Assembly (NCBI RefSeq): GCF_024399315.1
Contig: NZ_CP075170.1
Span: forward strand, 310,001-374,000
Origin: Chryseobacterium sp. MA9
GTDB taxonomy: Bacteria > Bacteroidota > Bacteroidia > Flavobacteriales > Weeksellaceae
Length of the DNA stretch: 64,000 bases
Reading direction: 5' to 3'
Below, one piece after another: positions 10,001 to 17,556 of this stretch. A program made the translations under genes and the position numbers. The notes under the pieces were generated by a model. It searched no databases. It saw nothing but the letters and a program-made list of their open reading frames with translations, and was not told the DNA's origin. Numbering within the stretch: the stretch's first letter is position 1; the number at the start of each line of letters is the position of its first letter.

Positions 10001-10083
10001 TCTTTTTCTTGAGCCATTGAAAGGACAGGAAGCAGAAAAACAGTTAAATATAACCACTTTATTGATTGTACTCTTTTATCCAT
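7066..10083 (-). CDS. SusC/RagA family TonB-dependent outer-membrane transporter
   Basis: Imports oligosaccharides delivered by SusD using TonB energy. The 1005-residue protein has a signal peptide (cleavage after LSMAQ), then a short charged linker and a plug domain: VVLVGYTKVSKKDV, AAEAIQGRLAGVQV, ITQSNAPLYIVDG, SIFGSRGANGVVLITTKGG. These are classic SusC motifs. The C-terminal barrel ends in SRFILSGVDITF with terminal Phe. Unlike most SusC proteins, the N-terminal carboxypeptidase-D-like regulatory domain is absent: the plug begins about 35 residues in. It is the first gene of the leftward operon, with a promoter and LacI-type operator in its 5' region. Confidence 0.94.
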   Translation of the reverse strand: MDKRVQSIKWLYLTVFLLPVLSMAQEKETKKDKETKLDDVVLVGYTKVSKKDVTNAVSSVKGEALKDMPSTNAAEAIQGRLAGVQVSLSEGSPGADVDIVVRGGNSITQSNAPLYIVDGIQMDNALTILSPKEIESIEVLKDASSTSIFGSRGANGVVLITTKGGRKRGKTTINYNGFVGVRSIQNKINVLDPYQYVLYQYEQYYKNGDIKDIETFNGRYGTFDQLDKYKSVKNVNWQDRLFGREAFNFTHNVALSGGSENSAFSLTLNNVEEDGIMIGSGFKRNMANFRYDYDISKKLSIGLNARYSRQMIYGAGTSASGSQSTNRLRNAIRYQPFEGGSTVDVDEFDPLFADQTNLVNPVLLANDEVKESGRNDLLLNGTIEYKISKDFTFRSVIGYVQRDQIVNQFSGPVTSLARQNNDQPVVFMSNSQTRRITNTNTLNYKRAFGNHKFDLLAGQETVRTDGESTSINIKWFPKSSSAQEAFANSQLASPPSGMVQDAPKTAREVDRLASFFGRVNYIYNNKYIATVSMRADGSSVFKPGPNQWGYFPAASLAWKIKEENFLKQSNFVNELKLRLGYGKSGNNRIGAFLYDTFFTSSSDYGYAFGTSVTPGATTGNIMANPSVKWETATSYNAGLDFGFFQGRLYGTLDVYKTHTKDLLLLAKIPQTSGYEYQYQNSGSSENKGIELSMGSTIISKENFSWKIDANISSNRNTIKSLGSNASASANSYYYPSGWQNNLFDFLVQVGKPVGTYWGYVTAGRYEVSDFNYDAATQIYTLKGGIASSAAVANGAKPVQPGDLKLQDLNGDGVIDNKDMTDLGSAQPKFYGGFTQTFRYKNWDMSLLFNFSIGNKVYNANKIEYTTQYLYKDNNMLAEVADRWRWFDNAGNKVTDPTALAALNANTTMWTPPAGAYFLHSYAIEDGSFLRLNNLTIGYSLPKGSLDAIGVKNLRLYATVNNLFTITGYSGFDPEANTRRNPLTPGVDYSAYPRSRFILSGVDITF

Positions 10084-10207
10084 TATGTATCCTTATAGTT
10101 TTAATTCTTGGTTGAAAGTTTTTTCAATCGTTTTTGTTTAGGATTGTTAGGTATTCTGCGGATTTTAGTGGCCATTACGTTTTTTTATCATTTTTTTACG
10201 CTTTAGT

Positions 10208-10219
10208 GCAATCGATTGC
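10208..10219. promoter_or_regulatory. LacI-family operator in the susC 5' leader
   Basis: Perfect 12-bp palindrome GCAATCGATTGC with central CpG, the hallmark of LacI-family sites. It lies about 25-35 nt downstream of the predicted susC start point and 125 nt before the start codon, so a bound repressor would block elongation or early initiation. Confidence 0.7.
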
Positions 10220-10249
10220 GTAATTTTTCATAATATTTTATTCTGGCTT

Positions 10250-10278
10250 CTAAACTAATATTATTTTTTAATACGCAA
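10250..10278 (-). promoter_or_regulatory. Predicted promoter of the susC operon
   Basis: On the minus strand TTG (10276-10278), an 18-nt spacer and TAGTTTAG (10250-10257) match the Bacteroidota consensus TTG-N17-23-TAnnTTTG with one mismatch. Transcription would start near 10243. Confidence 0.5.
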
Positions 10279-10821
10279 AGAAAAAAATATTATTTTTTCA
10301 TTAATTTATTTGTTTAACATATAGATTTTAATAATATTAAAAATATATTTTCGTTTTTAATGTTTTGATTATCAATATTTTAAAACCTATATAAAGTTGC
10401 TTCAAAAAGCTTTGAAAAAAATTAATTTCTGGAGTGTTTAATTATTTTAAAATTTAAAAATTGCTTAAAAAGAAGTCTATTTTTGAGCATAAAAATTCCC
10501 GAAATTTATACTCAAGAAGAAAAATTTTACTCATTTTCTGATTTTTGTCATCTTTTTGGAATTATCATTGCCTGTGTATTTTGTTATTTTTAGTAATATT
10601 TATTATTATATATCATATGTGTATTAAATTAATCTTATTTTAATCAATATAGTATTTGTTATTTTACATGTTTTTTGGCACGGTTTTATATTTTAAGTCG
10701 AGTTACTCCCTTATTTTGGGTATTTTTATTTAGTTTTTATTTTCTTTTTTTTCTAAATTTTCCTTTGATTTTAAATTTTATTTATTTGATAATCAAAGAC
10801 TTTTAAAATAAAATTAATTTT

Positions 10822-10854
10822 TTGTTAACTAATTAAAGATTAATTATATATTTA
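10822..10854 (+). promoter_or_regulatory. Predicted promoter of the kduI operon
   Basis: TTG (10822-10824), a 22-nt spacer and TATATTTA (10847-10854) match the Bacteroidota promoter with one mismatch. Transcription would start near 10860, about 30 nt before the operator at 10891. Confidence 0.5.
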
Positions 10855-10890
10855 TCCCACAAGTATTTCTGCAATTTTAGTGTAATTTTA

Positions 10891-10904
10891 TGCAATCGAT
10901 TACA
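10891..10904. promoter_or_regulatory. LacI-family operator in the kduI 5' leader
   Basis: TGCAATCGATTACA, a 14-bp near-palindrome with core AATCGATT and one mismatched pair, matching the site before susC. It lies 55 nt before the kduI start codon and just after the predicted promoter, the same geometry as on the susC side. Confidence 0.68.
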
Positions 10905-10958
10905 TTATGTTTAACGGGTTTGAGAAAACCGCAAAAAAGTAAAAGTAAAAATAGTAGT

Positions 10959-11795
10959 ATGACACAATCAGAATTTCGTTACGCCCATCATCCTGAAGAT
11001 GTAAAAAAATATACCACAGAAGATCTCAGGAGGGAGTTTCTGATCGATGATTTATTCAATGGGGATAATATAAAACTGGTCTATTCTATGTATGACAGGC
11101 TTATTGTAGGAGGTGCAATGCCCATATCAAAAGCTTTAAAACTGGTACCTACCGATGATCTGAAGGCAGAAAATTTTCTGGACAGGAGAGAACTGGGAAT
11201 CATTAATGTAGGAGGTGCAGGAAAAGTAACTGTAGATGGAAATGTATATGATCTTAGAAATAAAGAAGCTTTATACATTGGAAAAGGAGCTAAGGAAGTA
11301 ATCTTTGAGAAAACAGGTGAAGAACAGCCTTATTTCTATATCAATTCGGCTCCGGCGCATCATACATATCCTACAAAGAAAATTACAAAAAATGAAGCAG
11401 AAATTGTGGAGCTGGGAGATGAAAAGTATGCCAATAAGCGTACAATCAACAAACTGATTGTCAACTCTGTTTTAGAAACCTGCCAGCTTCAAATGGGTAT
11501 GACTGAGCTTCATCTGGGAAGTGTCTGGAATACAATGCCTGCTCATACCCACACCAGAAGAATGGAAGCTTATTTCTATTTTGATCTGGAAGAAGGGCAG
11601 ACAGTAAGCCATTTTATGGGACAGTCTCATGAAACCCGCCATCTGTTTATGACGAACAGGCAGGCAGTGTTGTCTCCGGAATGGTCTATTCACTCTGGAG
11701 TAGGGACAGCCCATTATACTTTTATCTGGGGCATGGCCGGAGAAAATATGGACTATGGTGATATGGACGGCATTAAAACAAACGAACTAAAGTAA
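10959..11795 (+). CDS. kduI: 5-keto-4-deoxyuronate isomerase
   Basis: Isomerises 5-keto-4-deoxyuronate (DKI, formed from unsaturated galacturonate released by GH105) to 2,5-diketo-3-deoxygluconate. I choose the ATG at 10959, giving 278 residues, the same length as E. coli KduI; an upstream in-frame ATG at 10890 overlaps the operator and would add 23 unrelated residues. The cupin metal site is intact: HTHTRRMEAYFYF with His196, His198 and Glu203 in the same positions as E. coli, plus SIHSGVGTAHYTFIWGM near the end. First gene of the rightward operon; kduD follows after 8 nt. Confidence 0.95.
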   Translation: MTQSEFRYAHHPEDVKKYTTEDLRREFLIDDLFNGDNIKLVYSMYDRLIVGGAMPISKALKLVPTDDLKAENFLDRRELGIINVGGAGKVTVDGNVYDLRNKEALYIGKGAKEVIFEKTGEEQPYFYINSAPAHHTYPTKKITKNEAEIVELGDEKYANKRTINKLIVNSVLETCQLQMGMTELHLGSVWNTMPAHTHTRRMEAYFYFDLEEGQTVSHFMGQSHETRHLFMTNRQAVLSPEWSIHSGVGTAHYTFIWGMAGENMDYGDMDGIKTNELK

Positions 11796-11803
11796 CTTTT
11801 CCA

Positions 11804-12586
11804 ATGAATTTATTTGATTTATCCGGCAAGATAGCTGTCGTTACCGGCGGTACTCACGGGTTAGGAATGGCAATGGCAGAAGGGCTTGCCGCGGCAGGTG
11901 CTGAACTGGCAGTCACCAGTACAACGCCATCAAAACTTGAAGAAGCATTGAATTATTATCATGAAAAAGGGTATAAAGCCACAGGCTATATTTTTGATGT
12001 GACGGATGAACTGGAAGCCGCTCAGAAAGTAGCTTTAATGGAAGCTACTCATGGAAAAATAGACATTCTTGTCAATAATGCCGGAATTATCAAACGTATT
12101 CCGGCTATTGATATGGAAGTGGAAGACTTTAGAAAAGTAATTGATGTAGACCTTACCGGACCTTTTATCATGTCGAAATTAATCGGAAAATATATGATCA
12201 AAAGAAAATCCGGAAAGATTATAAACATCTGCTCTATGATGAGTGAGCTGGGGCGTGATAATGTTGTAGCTTATGCTTCTGCAAAAGGGGGACTTAAAAT
12301 GCTTACCAAAAATCTGGCAACAGAGTGGGCAAAACATAATATTCAAGTGAACGGAATTGGTCCCGGATATTTTGCGACTTCTCAAACAGAGCCCATCCGC
12401 GTGGATGGAAATCCTTTCAATGATTTTATCATCAGCAGAACTCCTGAAGGAAGATGGGGTAATCCGGAAGACCTTGCCGGAACTGCGATTTTCCTTGCTT
12501 CAGATGCAAGCAGATTCATCAACGGGCAGATTATTTATGTGGATGGAGGAATCCTTGCTACCATTGGAAAACCTGCTAATGAATAA
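11804..12586 (+). CDS. kduD: 2-deoxy-D-gluconate 3-dehydrogenase type SDR
   Basis: Reduces 2,5-diketo-3-deoxygluconate to 2-keto-3-deoxygluconate (KDG) with NAD(P)H in the cytoplasm. The 260-residue protein is a classical SDR: TGGTHGLG cofactor loop near residue 15, NNAG, catalytic Ser in ICSM, and YASAK with Tyr and Lys. The C-terminal FINGQIIYVDGGILA is typical. It lies directly after kduI, which fixes the assignment to KduD rather than gluconate 5-dehydrogenase, its closest relative. Confidence 0.92.
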   Translation: MNLFDLSGKIAVVTGGTHGLGMAMAEGLAAAGAELAVTSTTPSKLEEALNYYHEKGYKATGYIFDVTDELEAAQKVALMEATHGKIDILVNNAGIIKRIPAIDMEVEDFRKVIDVDLTGPFIMSKLIGKYMIKRKSGKIINICSMMSELGRDNVVAYASAKGGLKMLTKNLATEWAKHNIQVNGIGPGYFATSQTEPIRVDGNPFNDFIISRTPEGRWGNPEDLAGTAIFLASDASRFINGQIIYVDGGILATIGKPANE

Positions 12587-12604
12587 CAACTGATTAAACA
12601 AAAA

Positions 12605-14002
12605 ATGAAACCTTTTATAACAGACCAATTTTTATTACAAAATAAATACGCTGAAGAACTTTACTTCAGATTTGCAGAAAAGCAGCCTATCATAGATTAT
12701 CACAATCATTTGATTCCTAAGGATATTGCAGAAGACACTGTTTTTGATAATATCTCCAAAGTTTGGATTGCTGGCGATCACTACAAATGGAGAGCCATGA
12801 GAACGATGGGTGTCAATGAAAAATTTATCACAGGAGATGCTTCAGACAAAGAAAAATTTGAAGCGTGGGCAAAAACAGTTCCGTATACTTTGAGAAATCC
12901 TCTGTATCACTGGACTCACCTGGAATTAAAAAGATATTTCGGAATTGATGAACTTTTGAATGGTGACAATGCATCTGAAATCTATGAAAACATTACCTCT
13001 CAGCTTCAAACTCCTGAGAAATCTACCAGAGGCCTGTTGAAAATGATGAATGTAGAATCTTTGTGCACCACAGAAGATCCTACAGATATTTTGAACTATC
13101 ATCAGGATCTGGCGAAAAGTGATTTCAGCATCAAAGTAAGCACAGCATTCCGTCCTGATAAGGCAATTCTGATTGAAAATCACAACTTTGCAGATTACAT
13201 CGCAAAACTGGGAGTATCAGCAGGTATTGAAATCAATTCTTATCAGACTTTATGTGATGCTTTGATGAAAAGGATAGAATATTTCCACGAAAACGGATGC
13301 AGACTGTGTGATCATGGCTTGAACAATATCTCTTTTGAAGAAGCTACAGAAGCAGAAGTAAATGCTATTTTCAATGATAAATTAGCAGGAAACGTAATTG
13401 CAGAAAAGCAGGTTAACCAGTATAAAACGGCTATTCTATTATTCCTTGGCGAGGCCTATCATCAATATGGATGGGTTCAGCAATTTCATTTAGGAGCCTT
13501 GAGAAATAATAATGAAAGAATGCACAGGATTTTGGGACCGGATACTGGCTGGGATTCAATCGGTGATTTTGTACAGGCGGAAACGTTATCTAAATTTTTA
13601 AACACTTTAGATGGGAAGGATAAACTGACAAAAACTATTTTATACAATTTAAATCCTGCGGATAACGAAATTTTTGCAACGATGATCGGGAATTTCAATG
13701 ATGGGAGCATCAAAGGAAAAGTACAGTTTGGCTCCGGATGGTGGTTCCTTGACCAGAAAGACGGGATGATCAAACAGATGAATGCCCTTTCCAATATGGG
13801 ATTAATAAGCTGTTTTGTAGGAATGCTGACAGACTCCAGAAGTTTCCTTTCTTATCCGAGACATGAATATTTCAGAAGAGTATTGTGTAATCTCTTCGGT
13901 GAAGAAATGAAAAACGGTGAATTGCCAGATGATATAGAACTGATCGGGAAGACCATTTCAGATATCTGCTACCATAATGCGAAAAATTATTTTGATTTTT
14001 AA
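12605..14002 (+). CDS. uxaC: Glucuronate/galacturonate isomerase
   Basis: Converts D-galacturonate to D-tagaturonate (and glucuronate to fructuronate), the first step for saturated uronic acids. The 465-residue protein has the family's metal-binding start PIIDYHNHLIPKDIA, then RGLLKMMNVESLCTTEDP and the C-terminal GWWFLDQ and DSRSFLSYPRHEYFRR segments. Length matches E. coli UxaC (470). It follows kduD by 18 nt and precedes kdgK by 10 nt. No unusual residue seen. Confidence 0.95.
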   Translation: MKPFITDQFLLQNKYAEELYFRFAEKQPIIDYHNHLIPKDIAEDTVFDNISKVWIAGDHYKWRAMRTMGVNEKFITGDASDKEKFEAWAKTVPYTLRNPLYHWTHLELKRYFGIDELLNGDNASEIYENITSQLQTPEKSTRGLLKMMNVESLCTTEDPTDILNYHQDLAKSDFSIKVSTAFRPDKAILIENHNFADYIAKLGVSAGIEINSYQTLCDALMKRIEYFHENGCRLCDHGLNNISFEEATEAEVNAIFNDKLAGNVIAEKQVNQYKTAILLFLGEAYHQYGWVQQFHLGALRNNNERMHRILGPDTGWDSIGDFVQAETLSKFLNTLDGKDKLTKTILYNLNPADNEIFATMIGNFNDGSIKGKVQFGSGWWFLDQKDGMIKQMNALSNMGLISCFVGMLTDSRSFLSYPRHEYFRRVLCNLFGEEMKNGELPDDIELIGKTISDICYHNAKNYFDF

Positions 14003-14012
14003 TTGAAATGTT

Positions 14013-15017
14013 ATGGGTAAAATAGTCACATTCGGTGAAGTGATCATGAGACTTTCCCCACCTGGAAACAGAATGATGAAACAAAGCAACGAAATGGAAT
14101 TCTTTTTCGGAGGAACTGAGCTGAACGTTGCTTCTTCACTAGCAACAATGGGCTGCGAAGTAAGACATATCAGTTGTGTCTCGGATGATTTTGTAGGGGA
14201 ATCTGCAGTTTCTTTCATTCAAAGCTTTGGAATTGATACCACTTTCATTAATAAAAATGAATATCCCTTAGGACTGTATTTTCTTGAGGTAGGTTCATCA
14301 GTCCGTGCCAGCAGAATTGCTTACAACAGATTGAATGGCTCTTTTGCCAATATCAATCCTGAAAATATAAACTGGGAAAATTTGCTTGAAGACTGTGAAT
14401 ATTTTCACTGGACAGGAATCAGTCCCGGAATTTCCGAATCTGCTTACAAAGCATTGAAACAAGGTCTGAAAACCGCTCAGAATATGGAAATTGAGATTTC
14501 TACAGATCCTGCTTATCGTTCTAATCTCTGGAAATACGGTAAAAAAGGGGATGAAGTACTTAAAGAACTGGTTTCTTATTCCACAATTTTTATTGGAGGA
14601 GTGAATGAAATCAATGAAATTCTCGGGACTCAGTTTTCGTCAGACAAAGAGGGTTTCATTGAAGCCTGTAGAGAATTAAAGCAACAGATTCCTTCTGTTC
14701 ATAAGGTTTTTGATAAAATAAGAATTGGTGTTACGGCAAGCACTCAGCAAACTCAGGGAAGAGCATGGGTAGATGAATCCTATTTTGAAACTGATTTTCT
14801 TGAAATTAACCCTGTTGTAGACAGAATTGGAACCGGAGATGCTTTTGCTGCAGGATTGATCTATGGTTTAAAGAATTTTGATCATAAAAAAGCCTTGAGT
14901 TTTGCCAATGCAGCCTGTGCTGTCAAGCATACCATTCCAGGAGATATCAATTATGCAAGTGTGGAAGATATTCTGGAAGTGATGAACGGAAATTCAGGAG
15001 GAAGAATAAAAAGATAA
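14013..15017 (+). CDS. kdgK: 2-keto-3-deoxygluconate kinase (PfkB family)
   Basis: Phosphorylates KDG to KDPG. The 334-residue protein starts with the sugar kinase segment VTFGEVIMRLSPPG, has FFGGTELNVASSLATMG for substrate binding, and ends with the PfkB signature RIGTGDAFAAGLIYGL, whose Asp is the catalytic base. KDG is made by both KduD and UxaA here, so this is where the two branches meet. Two nt separate it from kdgA. Confidence 0.93.
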   Translation: MGKIVTFGEVIMRLSPPGNRMMKQSNEMEFFFGGTELNVASSLATMGCEVRHISCVSDDFVGESAVSFIQSFGIDTTFINKNEYPLGLYFLEVGSSVRASRIAYNRLNGSFANINPENINWENLLEDCEYFHWTGISPGISESAYKALKQGLKTAQNMEIEISTDPAYRSNLWKYGKKGDEVLKELVSYSTIFIGGVNEINEILGTQFSSDKEGFIEACRELKQQIPSVHKVFDKIRIGVTASTQQTQGRAWVDESYFETDFLEINPVVDRIGTGDAFAAGLIYGLKNFDHKKALSFANAACAVKHTIPGDINYASVEDILEVMNGNSGGRIKR

Positions 15018-15019
15018 TT

Positions 15020-15688
15020 ATGGCAAGATTTAATAGAATAGAAGTCACCTTAATGGCAAAGCAAACAGGGATTGTCCCTGTATTTTATCACGCAGATATT
15101 GATGTTTGCAAGAAAATTGTAAAAGCTTGTTTCGATGGAGGTGCCCGAGTTTTTGAATTTACAAACAGAGGAGATTTTGCCCACGAGGTTTTTGCAGAAC
15201 TGGTGAAATATGCAGGCAGGGAAATTCCTGAAATGATCCTGGGAATTGGATCTGTCCTTGATTCGGCAACAGCTTCTTTATACATCCAGAATGGAGCAAA
15301 CTTTATTGTGGCTCCTTCATTAAACCCTGAAGTAGCAAAGGTTTGCAACCGAAGAAAAATTGCGTGGATTCCGGGTTGCGGCTCTGTTTCCGAAATTTCC
15401 TATGCTGAAGAACTCGGAGCAGAAATTGTGAAGATTTTTCCGGCAACGCAGGTAGGTGGTCCGGAATTCATCAAGGCTGTGAAAGGTCCGATGCCATGGT
15501 CAAACATAATGCCTACGGGCGGAGTAATTCCTGCGAAAGAAAACATTAGTGAATGGATTTCTGCTGGTGCTTATTGCGTAGGGCTGGGTTCACAGCTGTT
15601 TATGAAAAATGAAAATGGAGAATATGATTATGCAAAAATTACAGAAGCTGTAGCTCATTCAATACTGATTATTAAAGAACTAAGATAA
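15020..15688 (+). CDS. eda: KDPG aldolase (bifunctional 4-hydroxy-2-oxoglutarate/KDPG aldolase)
   Basis: Splits KDPG to pyruvate and glyceraldehyde-3-phosphate. The 222-residue class I aldolase has the Schiff-base Lys138 in EIVKIFPATQVGG, the proton-relay Glu46 in VFEFTNR, and the phosphate-binding PTGGV loop. Often named kdgA in this setting. It follows kdgK by 2 nt, so they are almost certainly translationally coupled. A 216-bp gap follows before the transporter gene, where I see no clear hairpin terminator. Confidence 0.93.
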   Translation: MARFNRIEVTLMAKQTGIVPVFYHADIDVCKKIVKACFDGGARVFEFTNRGDFAHEVFAELVKYAGREIPEMILGIGSVLDSATASLYIQNGANFIVAPSLNPEVAKVCNRRKIAWIPGCGSVSEISYAEELGAEIVKIFPATQVGGPEFIKAVKGPMPWSNIMPTGGVIPAKENISEWISAGAYCVGLGSQLFMKNENGEYDYAKITEAVAHSILIIKELR

Positions 15689-15904
15689 CTGGATTATCAC
15701 TTTAACCAGACAATAAAGGGAACTCAGAAAGATGAATTAGAGACCAAACAGAAAATAATATTCAATCTAATTATTTGTTAATCCCTTATCAAATTCAAAT
15801 GGTTTAAAAAATTAATTATCTCTGCGCTAAAATAGCATGGATAAGGGGTTTTTGCTCCGTTTTGTTGTTAAAATCAATAAAAATCAATACTATTAACGAT
15901 TGAT

Positions 15905-17431
15905 ATGAAAAAAGAAATATCCCCGAAACCGAGTAACTTCAGATGGACGATCTGTATGCTTCTTTTTATTGCAACGACCATCAATTATATGGATCGGCAG
16001 GTACTGTCACTCACCTGGAAAGATTTCATTGCTCCGGAGTTTCACTGGAATAATAATGACTATGGGAATATCACTGCATTATTTTCTATTTTCTATGCAG
16101 TAAGTATGCTCTTCGCAGGGAAGTTTGTAGACTGGATGGACACCAAAAAAGGTTTTCTATGGGCTATAGGAATCTGGTCTATAGGAGCTGTTGTTCATGC
16201 TTTCTGTGGTATTACTACCTCAGGGGTTCTTACAGGAAACTGGCTCGTAAGCTTTGAAGAATCCAAAGATATCATTGGAAGAGTAGATAATATTGGTGCA
16301 ATTATCAGTACCAGTGTCACATTGTTTATTTTTGCCCGTTTCGTTCTGGCAGTGGGGGAAGCCGGAAATTTTCCTGCCGCAATAAAGACTACAGCAGAAT
16401 ATTTTCCTAAAAAAGACAGAGCACTGGCTACCAGTATTTTTAATGCTGGTGCAACGGTTGGAGCTTTGGCTGCACCGGTTACCATTCCTTTTATTGCAAA
16501 ATCTATGGGCTGGGAGTGGGCATTTATCATCATTGGGGCTTTAGGTTTTGTATGGATGGGGCTTTGGGTGTTTTATTATAAAAAACCACAAGATCATCAT
16601 AAAGTAAATGAACATGAACTTACCTATATTCAGCAGGATCAGGATGATTTTGCGGCGGAGGGTTTATCAGCATCAGAAAAGAGATTTTCTTTCAGGGAAT
16701 GCTTTAGTTACAGACAAACCTGGGCTTTTGCTTTCGGAAAGTTTATGACAGACGGTATCTGGTGGTTTTTCCTTTTCTGGACACCGGCTTATCTTAGTTC
16801 TGTTTACAAAATGGATTCTACACAAAGTGCCTTGCCATTATTTGTTCTCTATATGATCACTTTATTGTCTATTATCGGAGGATGGCTTCCTAAGTATTTC
16901 GTAGAGAAAAAAGGAATGAATGCCTATTCAGGAAGAATGAAAGCGATGCTGATATTTGCATTTTTCCCCTTGCTGGCTCTTTTAGCACAACCTTTAGGTT
17001 CTGTTTCATATTGGATTCCGGTATTGATCATTGGAGTAGCAGGAGCGGCTCATCAGGCTTGGTCAGCAAATATTTTCTCAACGGTAGGCGATATGTTTCC
17101 CAAAAAAGCCATTGCTACCATTACAGGAATCGGTGGAATGGCAGGAGGAATCGGCTCCTTTTTAATCAATAAATCATCGGGAGTGTTATTTGATCATGCT
17201 CATAAAGCATGGACTACTGTTGACGGAACACCTTTACTGGAAAAGTATCCACAATACATCAATGAACGTTTGCCGGAGAATTTTCTTCACGATCTGGAAA
17301 AATCAGGAGCTATTATTTCCGATGGAATTGATAAGGGATATATGATTATTTTCTCTGTATGCGCAGTGGCTTACCTTATTGCATGGAGCATTATGAAAAC
17401 ACTGGTCCCGAAATATAAAGTGATAAAATAA
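15905..17431 (+). CDS. exuT: MFS hexuronate transporter, ExuT-like
   Basis: Predicted inner-membrane proton symporter for galacturonate/glucuronate. The 508-residue protein has the start of the ExuT/anion:cation symporter family: RWTICMLLFIATTINYMDRQVLS, an NxGA..GA..AP block (FNAGATVGALAAPVTIPFI) in mid-chain, and about 12 hydrophobic segments. An extra loop of about 25 residues around 105-130 is longer than in E. coli ExuT. It stands between eda and uxaB; a 216-bp leader suggests it may have its own promoter, though I could not find a good consensus match. Confidence 0.9.
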   Translation: MKKEISPKPSNFRWTICMLLFIATTINYMDRQVLSLTWKDFIAPEFHWNNNDYGNITALFSIFYAVSMLFAGKFVDWMDTKKGFLWAIGIWSIGAVVHAFCGITTSGVLTGNWLVSFEESKDIIGRVDNIGAIISTSVTLFIFARFVLAVGEAGNFPAAIKTTAEYFPKKDRALATSIFNAGATVGALAAPVTIPFIAKSMGWEWAFIIIGALGFVWMGLWVFYYKKPQDHHKVNEHELTYIQQDQDDFAAEGLSASEKRFSFRECFSYRQTWAFAFGKFMTDGIWWFFLFWTPAYLSSVYKMDSTQSALPLFVLYMITLLSIIGGWLPKYFVEKKGMNAYSGRMKAMLIFAFFPLLALLAQPLGSVSYWIPVLIIGVAGAAHQAWSANIFSTVGDMFPKKAIATITGIGGMAGGIGSFLINKSSGVLFDHAHKAWTTVDGTPLLEKYPQYINERLPENFLHDLEKSGAIISDGIDKGYMIIFSVCAVAYLIAWSIMKTLVPKYKVIK

Positions 17432-17556
17432 AAGATCAACAGAAGGTACACCAGGCTTTTCAGCCGGGTAAAAGCATTTGCGAACGAAATTATGCGCAAT
17501 GTTACTGGTCTTTGCAGCTTTGCATTACAATTCAAAAATATATCAAGATTAAAAAA

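Larger units (their letters stand above)
10084..10958. other. Divergent control region between susC and kduI
   Basis: An 875-bp, very AT-rich stretch between the two arms of the pectin locus with no gene I can support. It holds a predicted promoter and a LacI-type operator for each arm (listed separately). The middle, roughly 10290-10800, shows only A/T-rich sequence with no recognisable gene, repeat or hairpin. Confidence 0.7.

Noticed and set aside
15689..15904. Additional LacI operator or consensus promoter before exuT
   Set aside because: No AATCGATT palindrome and no TAnnTTTG element at a useful distance were found.
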